Below the pieces are notes generated by a model. The model was not told the origin of the DNA, searched no databases, and saw only the letters and a program-made list of their open reading frames with translations. Positions 1-9,125 of a DNA stretch of 64,000 bases are shown one piece after another. The DNA is from DATLFP01 sp035540955 (GTDB taxonomy: Bacteria; Actinomycetota; Acidimicrobiia; Acidimicrobiales; CADCSY01). The translations under genes and the position numbers were made by a program. Where the stretch lies: NCBI GenBank assembly GCA_035540955.1, contig DATLFP010000030.1:50256-114255 (forward strand), read 5' to 3'. How positions within the stretch are numbered: position 1 is the stretch's first letter; each line of letters begins with the position of its first letter.

Positions 1-2
1 AC

Positions 3-2777
3 GTGTTCGTCATCGGGCTCGTCACCGGCCTGACCTATGCCATCCTCGCCGTCGGTCTCGTCCTGATCTACCGCTCCACCCGCGTCATCAACTTCGCCCA
101 CGGCCAGCTCGGGGCGGCGTCGGCATTGCTGCTGGCGAAGCTCGTCAACGACCACGGCGTCAGCTGGTGGCTCGCGTTCCCGCTGGCGCTGGTGCTCGCC
201 GCCGGCGTGGGTGCTGCGGCCGAAGCGCTCGTCATCAGACGGCTCGAGACCGCGGCCCGGACCACGGTGATGATCGCGACCATCGGCCTCGCCCAGATCC
301 TCTTCGCCGTGAGCTTCTGGAGCGTGGTCCGCCCCGACACCAACCGACTTGCGCAGGTCGGCTACCCGGTGCCGATCGACTGGAGCTTCGAGGTCGCCGA
401 CTACGTGGTGCGTGGCGCCGACCTCATGATCGTGCTGGTGGTGCCGGCCGCGGCCGCGCTCGTCGCCCTGCTCCTGCGGGCCACGACCATCGGCATCCAG
501 ATCCGCGCCGTCGCCGCCAACCGCGAGGCGGCGGAGCTGGCCGCGCTGCCGGTGCGGCGAGTGACCATGTCGGTGTGGGCGATCGCGGGCGTCCTGTCGG
601 CGGTGACCGCGATCCTGCTCGGGCCGTTGCGGGGGGCCAATCTGACCGAGGTGCTCGGCCCGTCGCTGATGGTGCGGGCGCTGGCCGCCGCCCTCGTCGG
701 TGGCATGACGAACCTCCCTGTGGCCTTTGCCGCCGGCATCGGCCTCGGCGTCGTCGAGCAGCTCACGTTCGCGAACTTCGCCAGCGGCGGCGTGACCGAG
801 CTCGCCGTCTTCGCGCTGGTGATGGTCATGCTCGTCCGCCAGGCCGGTGCGCTCTCGCGCGTGCGCCGTCGGGCCGACGATGACATCGGGCTCATCCGCC
901 CGCCGCGGACGCTCGCCGACGAGCTGGCCACGCGGCCGTGGGCGGGGTGGCTCCGGCGGGGACCGGTGGCAGCCGCCGCGCTGGCTGCGGTGTTGCTGCC
1001 GCTGCTGCCCGGCCTCGACACCCAGAGCAAGGCGTTCCTGCTGACCGAGGTCGTCATCTACTGCCTGATCGGCGTCTCCCTGGTCGTGGTCACCGGCATC
1101 TCGGGCCAGCTCTCCATGGGTCAGTTCGCCCTCCTCGGGCTGGGCGCGTACCTCACCGTTCGCCTGGCGCCGAGCGACCTCTCGCTGCCGGTCCTGATGG
1201 CGATCGTCGGCGGCGCGTGCGCCCTGGCGGCCGCGGCCATCGGTGTCCCTGCGGTTCGGGTGCGCGGCCTGTTCCTCGGGGTGACCACGCTCAGCTTCGC
1301 CGTCCTCGCCTACGGCTATCTCTTCAACCAGCGGTGGCTCACCAACGCCGGCTCGTCGTTCGTCACCCTCCAGGGCACGGCTCGGCTCCCCTTCGTCGGC
1401 GACGTCACCACCAACCGCGGCCTCTACTACACCGCCGTCGGCACGCTCGCGCTCGCGCTCGCCGCCCTGGCCGCGCTGCGGGCGTCCGGCGCGGCACGGC
1501 GGCTGATGGCCGTGCGTGACAACCCGCTCAACGCCGCCGCCCACGGCGTGCCGCCGGCAGCGACGAACATCGTCGCCTTCGCGCTGTCCGGCTTCGTCGC
1601 CGGCGTCGCCGGTGTGCTGTGGGCGCACTCGCACGTCAACTTCGACGCCAACGCGTTCCCCGCGGCGACGTCGCTCACGGTGCTCAGCGCCGCGGTGATC
1701 GGCGGCGTGGCGTCACCGGCCGGGGTCATCCTGGCCACGATCGCCGTCATCGGCGTGCCCATCGTGTTCGAGTGGAGCACCGTCCTCGTGTACCTGTTCA
1801 CCGGTGCCGGGGTGCTGGCGGTGGTGCTGGCGCTCCCCGGTGGGATCGTCGCCGCACTGGTGCGGGCGCGCGACGTCCTGGCTCAGGCGATCGACCGCAA
1901 CGTGCGCGCCGCCGTGCTCGCCGAAGCAGACGCACCCGGCGCGCCGGCGCTCGAGTGCCGCGGCGTGACGGTGCGCTTCGGCGGCATCGCCGCGCTCGAC
2001 GGGGTGTCGCTGCGCGTCGAACCGGGCGAGACGGTGGCGCTCATCGGCTCGAACGGCGCCGGCAAGACGACGCTGATGGATTGCGTCTCGGGCTACCTCG
2101 CGCCTGACGCCGGAGAGGTCTTGGCCTTCGGCGCTCCGGTCGGCGCCCTGAGCCCCGAGTACCGGCCGTACACAGGTGTGGCTCGCACCTTCCAGGATGC
2201 TCGCCTCTACCAGGGCATGACCGTGCTGCAGTGCGTCCTCGTCGCGCTCGAGAGCCGCATGTCCTCCGGGTTGCTCTCGAGCCTGTTAGCCGCGCCGTGG
2301 GAGCGCTGGGCTGAGCGCGAGCGCGTCGCCGACGCCGAGACGCTGCTGCGACGAGTGGGTCTGTGGGAGGCGCGCGACGTGCTGCTCGCCGACCTGTCGA
2401 CCGGCGCGCGACGCGTGTGCGACGTCGCCTGCGCCGCCGCCTTGCGCCCGCGCCTGCTGCTCCTCGACGAGCCGACTGCCGGGGTCTCGCACCAAGAGGT
2501 CCCCGCGCTGCTCGACCTCGTGCGCTCGGTCCGGAGCGAGCTCGACTGCGCCGTGCTGCTCATCGAGCACGACATGGCTGTGGTCATGCGCCAGGCCGAT
2601 CGCATCTACGTCCTAGAGGCGGGAAGCGTGATCGCCGAGGGAGTGCCGGCGGCGATCGCCGACCATCCCGCCGTCATCGAGGCGTACCTCGGGCGGGGCG
2701 CCGCCGACCATGCCCCCGCCCGTCGGCGCCGGCGCGCGCAGGTGCAGGCACGACCACGAGCAGGGGGAACGAGATGA
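3..2777 (+). CDS. Fused Liv-type ABC importer: LivH permease, LivM permease and LivG ATPase in one chain
   Basis: A 924-residue protein joins three normally separate subunits of a branched-chain amino acid-type (HAAT) importer. Residues about 1-285 are a LivH-like permease (opening MFVIGLVTGLTYAILAVGL), about 310-630 a LivM-like permease (GQLSMGQFALLGLGAYL), and about 645-905 a LivG-like ATPase with Walker A GSNGAGKTT near 682, signature LSTGARR and Walker B LLLLDEPTAG. The GTG at base 3 fits a usual LivH start, but the true start could lie upstream of the window. The stop overlaps the ATG of the binding-protein gene. No LivF-like ATPase follows, so it may lie upstream, be supplied by the FG fusion at 12975, or be unnecessary. 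The substrate is unknown; neighbouring oxygenases suggest a hydrophobic carboxylate rather than an amino acid (inference). Confidence 0.9.
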   Translation: MFVIGLVTGLTYAILAVGLVLIYRSTRVINFAHGQLGAASALLLAKLVNDHGVSWWLAFPLALVLAAGVGAAAEALVIRRLETAARTTVMIATIGLAQILFAVSFWSVVRPDTNRLAQVGYPVPIDWSFEVADYVVRGADLMIVLVVPAAAALVALLLRATTIGIQIRAVAANREAAELAALPVRRVTMSVWAIAGVLSAVTAILLGPLRGANLTEVLGPSLMVRALAAALVGGMTNLPVAFAAGIGLGVVEQLTFANFASGGVTELAVFALVMVMLVRQAGALSRVRRRADDDIGLIRPPRTLADELATRPWAGWLRRGPVAAAALAAVLLPLLPGLDTQSKAFLLTEVVIYCLIGVSLVVVTGISGQLSMGQFALLGLGAYLTVRLAPSDLSLPVLMAIVGGACALAAAAIGVPAVRVRGLFLGVTTLSFAVLAYGYLFNQRWLTNAGSSFVTLQGTARLPFVGDVTTNRGLYYTAVGTLALALAALAALRASGAARRLMAVRDNPLNAAAHGVPPAATNIVAFALSGFVAGVAGVLWAHSHVNFDANAFPAATSLTVLSAAVIGGVASPAGVILATIAVIGVPIVFEWSTVLVYLFTGAGVLAVVLALPGGIVAALVRARDVLAQAIDRNVRAAVLAEADAPGAPALECRGVTVRFGGIAALDGVSLRVEPGETVALIGSNGAGKTTLMDCVSGYLAPDAGEVLAFGAPVGALSPEYRPYTGVARTFQDARLYQGMTVLQCVLVALESRMSSGLLSSLLAAPWERWAERERVADAETLLRRVGLWEARDVLLADLSTGARRVCDVACAAALRPRLLLLDEPTAGVSHQEVPALLDLVRSVRSELDCAVLLIEHDMAVVMRQADRIYVLEAGSVIAEGVPAAIADHPAVIEAYLGRGAADHAPARRRRRAQVQARPRAGGTR

Positions 2778-4384
2778 CGTTCGGGATGAAGCTGCGACTG
2801 TGGGCGCGCAACGCGCCGCGCAGCAACGTGCTCGCGACCTCGGCGGTCGGGGTCGCCGTCGCCGTCGCCGTCGTCGCTGCCCTGCTGCCCGGCGGGGGCG
2901 ACGATGCGGGGACCGCCTTGTTCACCGCGCCGGTCGCCGGCGGTGACACGACGGCCGGTCCGGTCGGCGGCTCCGAGGGAGCGGTAGACGGCTCCGAAGC
3001 CGGGGACGCTGCAACCAGCCCGGCGTCAGCTCTGACGCCGAGCGCGGGCGCGGCGGGAGGCAGCACCTCGGGCGACCCCGCGCCGGGCGGGTCGGGCTCG
3101 TCGGGCGCCTCCGCACCGGGCGGGGCGGGCGCGGCTGCCGGCAGCGGCGGCTCGGCCGCGAGCGGCGCGCCTGTGCAGCTGACAGCATCCGATCAGGGCG
3201 TCACCGAGGAGACGATCAAGGTCGGGTTCCTCATCCCGAGCCTCGCCGGGCTGGGCAACGTGGGCGCGGCCGCCACCGACAGCCGGACGGACTTGGAAGC
3301 AGTGATCAAGGCCTACGTCGACCACGTGAACGAGACCGGCGGCGTGGCCGGCCGCAAGGTCGTCTACGTGACCACCGAGTCGGACCCCGTCAACGCGTCG
3401 AGCCAGCAGGCGGCGTGCATCCGCCTCGCGACCGATGAAAAGGTCTTTGCCGCCTTCGACACCGCGTCCACGCTCGGCGTTTCCCAGAACTGCTACGCGC
3501 AGCGCGGCGTCATCCTCACCACCACCGCGTCGCAGACCAACAGCGAGCAGAACTTCCAGCGCAACGGCGGCATGCTTGCCTCCAGCGGATCGAGCCAGAA
3601 CCGGGTGCTGCTCAACTGGGCCGACCTCGCCCTGGCCGCCGGGTTCATCGGACCCGACAAGGGCAAGCTCGGCATCCTGTCGACCGAGTGCGCGCCAGAC
3701 CCCGAGGCGATCGACGGCGACTTCAAGCCGTACCTCAAGCAGAAGGGCATCGACTACCTCGACGTGCGGGTCTCCTGCGACCTCGCCGCCGCCCAGCAGC
3801 AGGTCGCGGGCGCTGTGCTGCAGTTCCGCCAAGCGGGCGTCGACCGGGTGCTGCCGTCGGCGATCTTCGTGACCGTCAACAACTTCCTCCAGGCCGCCGA
3901 GTCCCAGCGGTACCGGCCCACCTACTACTGCTCCGACATGTGGGGGATGTGCCTCGACATCTTCACGAGCAACTTCCCGGCCGCGCAGTGGGACGGGGCC
4001 AAGGGCTTCACGTTCTCCCACAGCGGCGCGGACAAGGCCGGGGCGCCGCTGTCACCGGCGGTGCAGCGATGCTCCAAGATCCTGACCGACGCCGGCGTCC
4101 CCGGTGTCACCGAGCAGATGGGCAAGGACGCCGGCGCCGTCGCCTTCTGCGACAGCTTCTTCCTGTGGGTCTCGGCGATGAAGCACGCACCCCCGAACCC
4201 CCGCCGGGCCGACTTCCCCGCCGCGCTCGTCGCCGTTGGCGACACCTGGGAGAGCCCGTACGCGGGGCGGGCGATCTTCAGGTCCGGCAAGTTCAACGGC
4301 GGCGACGACTACTCGCCGGTGCAGTGGTCGGGCGACTGCAGCTGTTACACCCAGACCGGGCCCCGCGCCGCCGCGGCCCACTGA
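2774..4384 (+). CDS. Membrane-anchored Liv-type ABC substrate-binding protein
   Basis: A 536-residue extracellular solute-binding protein of the LivK/periplasmic-binding type 1 class. ATG is chosen because it overlaps the upstream stop as ATGA and has a GGGGGAA-type ribosome site, although the frame stays open upstream. Residues about 20-40 form a hydrophobic helix with no lipobox cysteine, so the protein is probably held by an uncleaved N-terminal helix. A Gly/Ser/Ala/Pro-rich linker runs to about 135. The binding domain then starts with a strand near VTEETIKVGFLIPSLAG, and several paired cysteines follow. It presumably delivers substrate to the HMG fusion just upstream. Family assignment is firm; the ligand is not known. 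Confidence 0.88.
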   Translation: MTFGMKLRLWARNAPRSNVLATSAVGVAVAVAVVAALLPGGGDDAGTALFTAPVAGGDTTAGPVGGSEGAVDGSEAGDAATSPASALTPSAGAAGGSTSGDPAPGGSGSSGASAPGGAGAAAGSGGSAASGAPVQLTASDQGVTEETIKVGFLIPSLAGLGNVGAAATDSRTDLEAVIKAYVDHVNETGGVAGRKVVYVTTESDPVNASSQQAACIRLATDEKVFAAFDTASTLGVSQNCYAQRGVILTTTASQTNSEQNFQRNGGMLASSGSSQNRVLLNWADLALAAGFIGPDKGKLGILSTECAPDPEAIDGDFKPYLKQKGIDYLDVRVSCDLAAAQQQVAGAVLQFRQAGVDRVLPSAIFVTVNNFLQAAESQRYRPTYYCSDMWGMCLDIFTSNFPAAQWDGAKGFTFSHSGADKAGAPLSPAVQRCSKILTDAGVPGVTEQMGKDAGAVAFCDSFFLWVSAMKHAPPNPRRADFPAALVAVGDTWESPYAGRAIFRSGKFNGGDDYSPVQWSGDCSCYTQTGPRAAAAH

Positions 4385-4398
4385 CCAGGAGGGATCGC

Positions 4399-5589
4399 AT
4401 GGCAGACCCGGAGCTCGAGTTCCCGATGTTCGACGACGCGGTGAAGCGCGACCCGTATCCGTATTACGCCCGCATGCGCGAGATCGGACCGATCATGCGC
4501 AACCCGGCGCTGCTCGGAGCGTGGATGGTGGCCGCCCACGAGCCAGCGCAAGCCGTGCTGACGGACCACGCCCGGTTCTCCTCGGCGCAGATGTCGGGCA
4601 TGCAGGACCGGATCAGCGCCTTCGACGCCCCGACGATGCTCAACTCCGACCCACCGGACCACGAGCGGCTGCGGGGCGTCGCCGCCCGGGCGTTCACGCC
4701 GAGGTCGATCGCCGCCCTCGAGCCGCGGCTGCGCCAGCTCACCGACGCGATGCTGGCCCCGCTGCGAGACGGCGAGCCCTTCGACGTGGTCGACCAGCTC
4801 GCGTACCCCCTGCCCGTGATGGCGATCTCCGAGCTGCTCGGCGTCTCGGTCGACGATCGCGAGTCGTTCCGCACGTGGTCGAACCAGCTCATCGCCGGGA
4901 CGAACGAGCTGGCGTCGGAAGACGACCTCGCCGCCGCACGCGAGGGCGCCGAGCACCTGAAGGAGTACTTCCGCGCCGAGATCGCGCGGCGGCGAGCACG
5001 CCCGGGGGGTGATGACCTCGTGTCGCGCCTGGTCGAGGCCAACGCCGGCGAGGTACTCGACGACGCCGAGCTGCTCTCGTCGTGCGTGCTGCTGCTTGTC
5101 GCCGGCAACGAGACCACCACCAACCTCATCGCCAACCAGGCGCTGGCGCTCGGGCGCGACCACGAGCAGCGTGCGCGGGTCATCGCCGACCCCGCGCTCG
5201 TGCCGGGCGCGATCGAGGAGGTGATGCGCTATGACAGCCCGGTCCAGGCGACGGTCCGGGTTCCCGCCGTCGACGTGGAGCTCGCCGGCCAGCGCGTCGG
5301 TGCCGGCGAGATGGTCTTCGTGCTCCTGGCCGCCGCCAACCGCGACCCGACGCGGTTCGAGGACCCCGAGCGCTTCGACGTCGGCCGCGCCCCCAACCCG
5401 CACCTCGGCTTCGGCCACGGCATCCACTTCTGCCTGGGTGCCGCTCTGGCCAAGCTCGAAGCCCGCTTGGCCCTCGAGGGGTTGCTGGCGGTGGCGCCCA
5501 GCTACGAGGTCCGCGGCGATCCGTCGAGCCTCGACTACGGGCCCTCGTTCATCTTCCACAGCCCGCGGACGCTGCCGATCGTGCGCTGA
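4399..5589 (+). CDS. Cytochrome P450 in importer operon
   Basis: A 396-residue soluble bacterial class I P450, normal length. The I-helix oxygen-activation motif AGNETTT lies at about 235-241, the K-helix ExxR (E-V-M-R) at about 274-277, and the heme loop FGHGIHFCLG carries the thiolate cysteine near 345. It needs ferredoxin and ferredoxin reductase partners, and none is encoded in this window. The ATG lies 14 bases after the binding-protein stop behind AGGAGGG, so it is co-transcribed with the importer. That arrangement suggests hydroxylation of the imported compound (inference). Similar P450s act on steroids, terpenes and fatty acids; sequence alone does not choose. Confidence 0.93.
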   Translation: MADPELEFPMFDDAVKRDPYPYYARMREIGPIMRNPALLGAWMVAAHEPAQAVLTDHARFSSAQMSGMQDRISAFDAPTMLNSDPPDHERLRGVAARAFTPRSIAALEPRLRQLTDAMLAPLRDGEPFDVVDQLAYPLPVMAISELLGVSVDDRESFRTWSNQLIAGTNELASEDDLAAAREGAEHLKEYFRAEIARRRARPGGDDLVSRLVEANAGEVLDDAELLSSCVLLLVAGNETTTNLIANQALALGRDHEQRARVIADPALVPGAIEEVMRYDSPVQATVRVPAVDVELAGQRVGAGEMVFVLLAAANRDPTRFEDPERFDVGRAPNPHLGFGHGIHFCLGAALAKLEARLALEGLLAVAPSYEVRGDPSSLDYGPSFIFHSPRTLPIVR

Positions 5590-5624
5590 GGCGTCCGCCG
5601 CGGTTGCCGGCGGCCACGGGGATA

Positions 5625-5650
5625 TGCGACAGTAGGCCAGATTTGTCGCA
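5625..5650. promoter_or_regulatory. TGCGACA-N12-TGTCGCA operator, site 1
   Basis: Perfect 7-bp inverted repeat with a 12-bp spacer in the 79-bp gap before the monooxygenase pseudogene, ending 18 bases before its ATG. It has the same arms and spacing as the site at 7646-7671. It is a likely TetR-family operator and one of eight in the window. Confidence 0.8.
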
Positions 5651-5668
5651 TTGGTGCAGGAGGGACCC

Positions 5669-7566
5669 ATGACCGTGACCGACGAGCCGACGCCGGCGTT
5701 CGACAAGGAGGCGCTCCGGGCGCTGTACCGCGAGGAGCGCGACAAGCGGCTCCGTGCCGACGGGATCGCGCAGTACCGGCGGCTGGGCGGTGAGCGGGCC
5801 GAGGATCCGTACCTCCCGGTCGTGCCCCGCGAGCCCAAGCGCGACCACGCCGCCTTCACGTTCATCGGCGCCGGCTTCGCCGGGCTCGTCACCGGGGCCC
5901 GCCTGCACGAACGCGGCATCAGCGGGGTCCGCCTCATCGACAAGGCCGGCGACGTGGGCGGCACCTGGTACTGGAACCGCTACCCCGGCGCCCAGTGCGA
6001 CACGGCGTCGTTCGTCTACCTCCCGCTCCTCGAGGAGACGGGGCACATGCCCACCGAGAAGTACGCGCACGCGCCCGAGATCCTCGAGCACTGCCAGCGC
6101 ATCGCCAAGCAGTACGACCTCTACGACCAGGCGCTGTTCCACACCGAGGTCACCGACCTCCGCTGGGACGAGGAACGCCGGTGCTGGCGGGTGCGCACCA
6201 ACCGGGGCGACGACTTCACGACGCAGTTCATCGGCATGGGCACCGGCCCGCTGCACGTCGCCAAGCTGCCCGGCGTCCCCGGCATCGAGGACTTCCGCGG
6301 GCACTCGTTCCACACGAGCCGCTGGGACTACGCGTACACCGGGGGTGACCCGGCCGGTTCGCCGATGGAGCGCCTGGCCGGCAAGCGGGTGGCGATCATC
6401 GGCACCGGCGCCACCGCGATCCAGTGCATCCCGCACCTGGCGCGCGACGCTGGCGAGCTGCTCGTGTTCCAGCGCACCCCCTCCGCGGTTGACGTCCGCA
6501 ACAACGTGCCCACCGACCCGGACTGGTTCGCCACCATCGCCACGCCGGGCTGGCAGCAGCGGTGGCTGGAGAGCTTCACCGCCAACACCATGGGCGCGAT
6601 GGCGATGGCCGAGGCCGAGGACCTCGTCATGGACGGCTGGACCGACATCGCCCGGCGGGTGAAGACCAAGCTGTTCGAGGCCACGTCCCGCGGCGGGTCC
6701 TTCGACGTCAGCACGCTGATGGAGGCCTTCGACGAGGCCGACTTCGAGAAGATGGAGGAGATCCGCGCCAGGATCGTCGGGGCCGGCGAGCCCGAGCCTT
6801 CGCCGGGGATGTCGATGCCATCGTCGAGGACCCCGAGACCGCGGCCGCGCTCAAGCCGTGGTACCGCCAGCTCTGCAAGCGGCCCTGCTTCCACGACGAG
6901 TACCTCCAGGCCTACAACCGGCCCAACGTGCGCCTGGTCCACACCGACGGCAAGGGCGTCGAGCGGATCACCGAGCGCGGCGTCGTCGCTCTCGGCACGG
7001 AGTACGAGGTGGACTGCATCATCTACGCCACCGGCTTCGAGGTCGGCACCGCGTACACCTCACGGGCGGGCTACGAGCCGGTCGGGCGGGGCGGCCGCGC
7101 GCTGAGCGAGCACTGGGCCGAAGGCATGCGGACCATGCACGGGCTGCACGTCAACGGGTTCCCCAACGCGTTCATCGTCCAGCTCACCCAGGGCTCGAAC
7201 CACATCGCCAACGTGCCCCACAACCTCGCCGAGTCGGCCACGACGATCGCAGCCATCGTCGCCCATGCCGTCGAGCACGACCACCAGACCGTCGAGGTGA
7301 GCAGCGAGGCGGAGCAGGCGTGGCTCGACCTCATGCTCGGCGGCTCGATGTTCGGTGGCGGCGGGGGCGAGGGCGGCGGTGGTGGGGGGCTTGGCCTCTT
7401 GGGCTCGCTCGAGTGCACACCCGGCTACTACAACAACGAGGGCCAGCCGCCCGCGCCGACCCAACGCTACGACTTCCTCGGCTACCCGACCGGCGCGCTG
7501 GGGTTCTTCCAGTACATCGACGGCTGGCGGTCCTCGGGGTCCTTCGAGGGGCTCACGTTCACCTGA
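5669..7566 (+). pseudogene. Flavin monooxygenase, Baeyer-Villiger type, frame-disrupted
   Basis: Two adjacent frames together encode a full Baeyer-Villiger-type FAD/NADPH monooxygenase of about 630 residues. The first frame holds the FAD Rossmann motif (FIGAGFAGL), GGTWYWNRYPG, the fingerprint FRGHSFHTSRWDY and the NADPH Rossmann motif (IIGTGATAI). The second frame continues from DAIVEDPETAAALKPWY to the C-terminus. The break lies near 6776-6813, where 35-38 extra bases separate RARI from DAIVEDP; the intact paralogue at 47281-49146 joins them directly. Read as is, the first frame ends at 7105 (about 478 residues). A Gly-rich run (about 7352-7392) is also unusual. Start ATG has CAGGAGGGA upstream. 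Sequencing or assembly error cannot be excluded. Confidence 0.82.
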
Positions 7567-7645
7567 CGGCTCGGCGCCCCCGCGGGCGCACGGCCAACGT
7601 TGCGGTTCGTAACGATGAGGTCACTTGCTATGCTTCGGAGCGGTA

Positions 7646-7671
7646 TGCGACACTGAGGCATCAATGTCGCA
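7646..7671. promoter_or_regulatory. TGCGACA-N12-TGTCGCA operator, site 2
   Basis: Perfect 7-bp inverted repeat, 12-bp spacer, in the 131-bp gap between the broken monooxygenase and the second importer operon, 26 bases before the GTG of the secreted-protein gene. Spacing is identical to the other sites. Confidence 0.8.
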
Positions 7672-7697
7672 TCTGCGCGACGGAACCGGGGGGTGCC

Positions 7698-9125
7698 GTG
7701 GCCAGGGTTGGACTCGCTCGCAGGGCGGCGATCGCCGCAGTCACCGCAGCCGGCGCCTGCGCGCTCGCCGGTGCGAACGCTGGCGCCGCCGGCGGGGCAG
7801 AGACAGGCGGTGATGTCGTGACCGCGGGCGGCGAGCTCGCGGGGCAGGCCAACAGCCAGGCCGTCACCGTCGCCCCCTTCGCCGGGCGGCTGGCGCTGCC
7901 GGTGAAGGTGATCGCGTCGGGCGCCCGCATCGAGGGCGACGTGACGAGGGCCAGCGCCGCCGCCGCCGACTTCGGGTTGCTCGGAGCCCTGGGGGCGCTG
8001 GCGCTGACCAACACGCCGACGCTCGACCGGGTCGGGCTCGGCTTCGGCGACGTCGCCCGCAGCTTCACGCTCCCGCCTGCGGCGCGCGCCGACTCCCGCT
8101 CGACCCCGAGCGACGAGCGCTCGCCGGTGTTCCCCACGGTCGACGCCGGGCTGGTGGCCCTCGGCGGTGGCCACGAGAAGGCCACCGCCGCCGAGGCGGG
8201 CGAGGGCCGGGCGCGGACCGAGGGCGGGTGGGCCGAGCTGGATCTCGGCGCCGCGGTCCTCCATGCCAGCGGGCTGGTGTCCGAGGCGATGTCGAGCCCG
8301 GCGGCGTCGACCGGGCTCGTGTCACTGGGTGAGCTGCGCATCGAGGCGTTCGGCACCGTGTCGGTGCTCCGCGGCCTGGAGTGGGAGGTCCGCCAGGAGC
8401 TGGGCCGTCCGGCCACCGCGACGTTCCGGCTCGGGTCGGCCACACTCGGCGGCCGGCGGTACGACACCGGCTCGGCCGACCAGCTGGCGATGGTGTTCGA
8501 CGAGCTCAACGCCCAGCTCGCGCCGACCGGCCTGAGCGTGCTCCCGCCGGCGGCGGCGGTCTCGGACCAGGGTGGGCGGATCTCGCCGCTGCGGGTGTCG
8601 TTCAAGGACTCGCCGGGCGCCGCCCGGTTCTTCGGCCCCCTCTACGAGCAGGCGCTGGCCGGCGCGGTGAACGACCTCGAGGCGGCACTCGTCGGCGGCG
8701 TGCCCGAGACGGGCCTCGCCATCACGGTCGCCAACGTCGGCCTCGCCGCGGCGACCGGCCGGGGAGGCGCCTTCTTCGACCTCGGCGGGGCCGACGCCAC
8801 CCTCGTGCGGCGGCCGACCGAGACCTACCAGTACGCGCCGCTCGCCGGCGCCCAGGAGCCCTTCGACGCCGGGGAGGCCTTCGCGGCGCCACGACCCCCG
8901 GCGCCGGCGCGCTCGCCGGCCCCGCCGAGCGCGCCGCCGGCGCCTCCCGCCAGCGTGCTGCCGCCCCCGGTGCAGGAGCTGATCTCGGCGGTCCTCGGCG
9001 AGGACGTGAACGCCGGGCTCCTGCTCCTCGGCGGCCTTGCTGCCACCGGCGCCCTCGCGGCGGCCGACCGCCGGCGCATCGCTGCCGTGCTCGCCCGGGC
9101 CCCGGGCGGTTCGAGGGCGGGCTGA
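7698..9125 (+). CDS. Secreted, C-terminally anchored protein of unknown function
   Basis: I do not recognise a family. The 475-residue product has an N-terminal export signal (Arg-rich start, then an Ala-rich hydrophobic core to about residue 35), a long beta-rich middle, a Pro/Ala-rich stretch near 395-420, a hydrophobic segment near 440-460 and a short basic tail. This is the layout of a surface protein held by a C-terminal transmembrane helix. GTG is chosen for the GGGGGG ribosome site 3-8 bases upstream. It is the first gene of the operon carrying the second importer, and its stop overlaps the binding-protein ATG, so a role in capturing or passing the imported compound across the envelope is plausible (inference). 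Confidence 0.75.
   Translation: MARVGLARRAAIAAVTAAGACALAGANAGAAGGAETGGDVVTAGGELAGQANSQAVTVAPFAGRLALPVKVIASGARIEGDVTRASAAAADFGLLGALGALALTNTPTLDRVGLGFGDVARSFTLPPAARADSRSTPSDERSPVFPTVDAGLVALGGGHEKATAAEAGEGRARTEGGWAELDLGAAVLHASGLVSEAMSSPAASTGLVSLGELRIEAFGTVSVLRGLEWEVRQELGRPATATFRLGSATLGGRRYDTGSADQLAMVFDELNAQLAPTGLSVLPPAAAVSDQGGRISPLRVSFKDSPGAARFFGPLYEQALAGAVNDLEAALVGGVPETGLAITVANVGLAAATGRGGAFFDLGGADATLVRRPTETYQYAPLAGAQEPFDAGEAFAAPRPPAPARSPAPPSAPPAPPASVLPPPVQELISAVLGEDVNAGLLLLGGLAATGALAAADRRRIAAVLARAPGGSRAG

Noticed and set aside
6776..6813. Programmed frameshifting in the monooxygenase
   Set aside because: There is no slippery heptamer or downstream pseudoknot that I can see, and a length difference from the paralogue explains the break.
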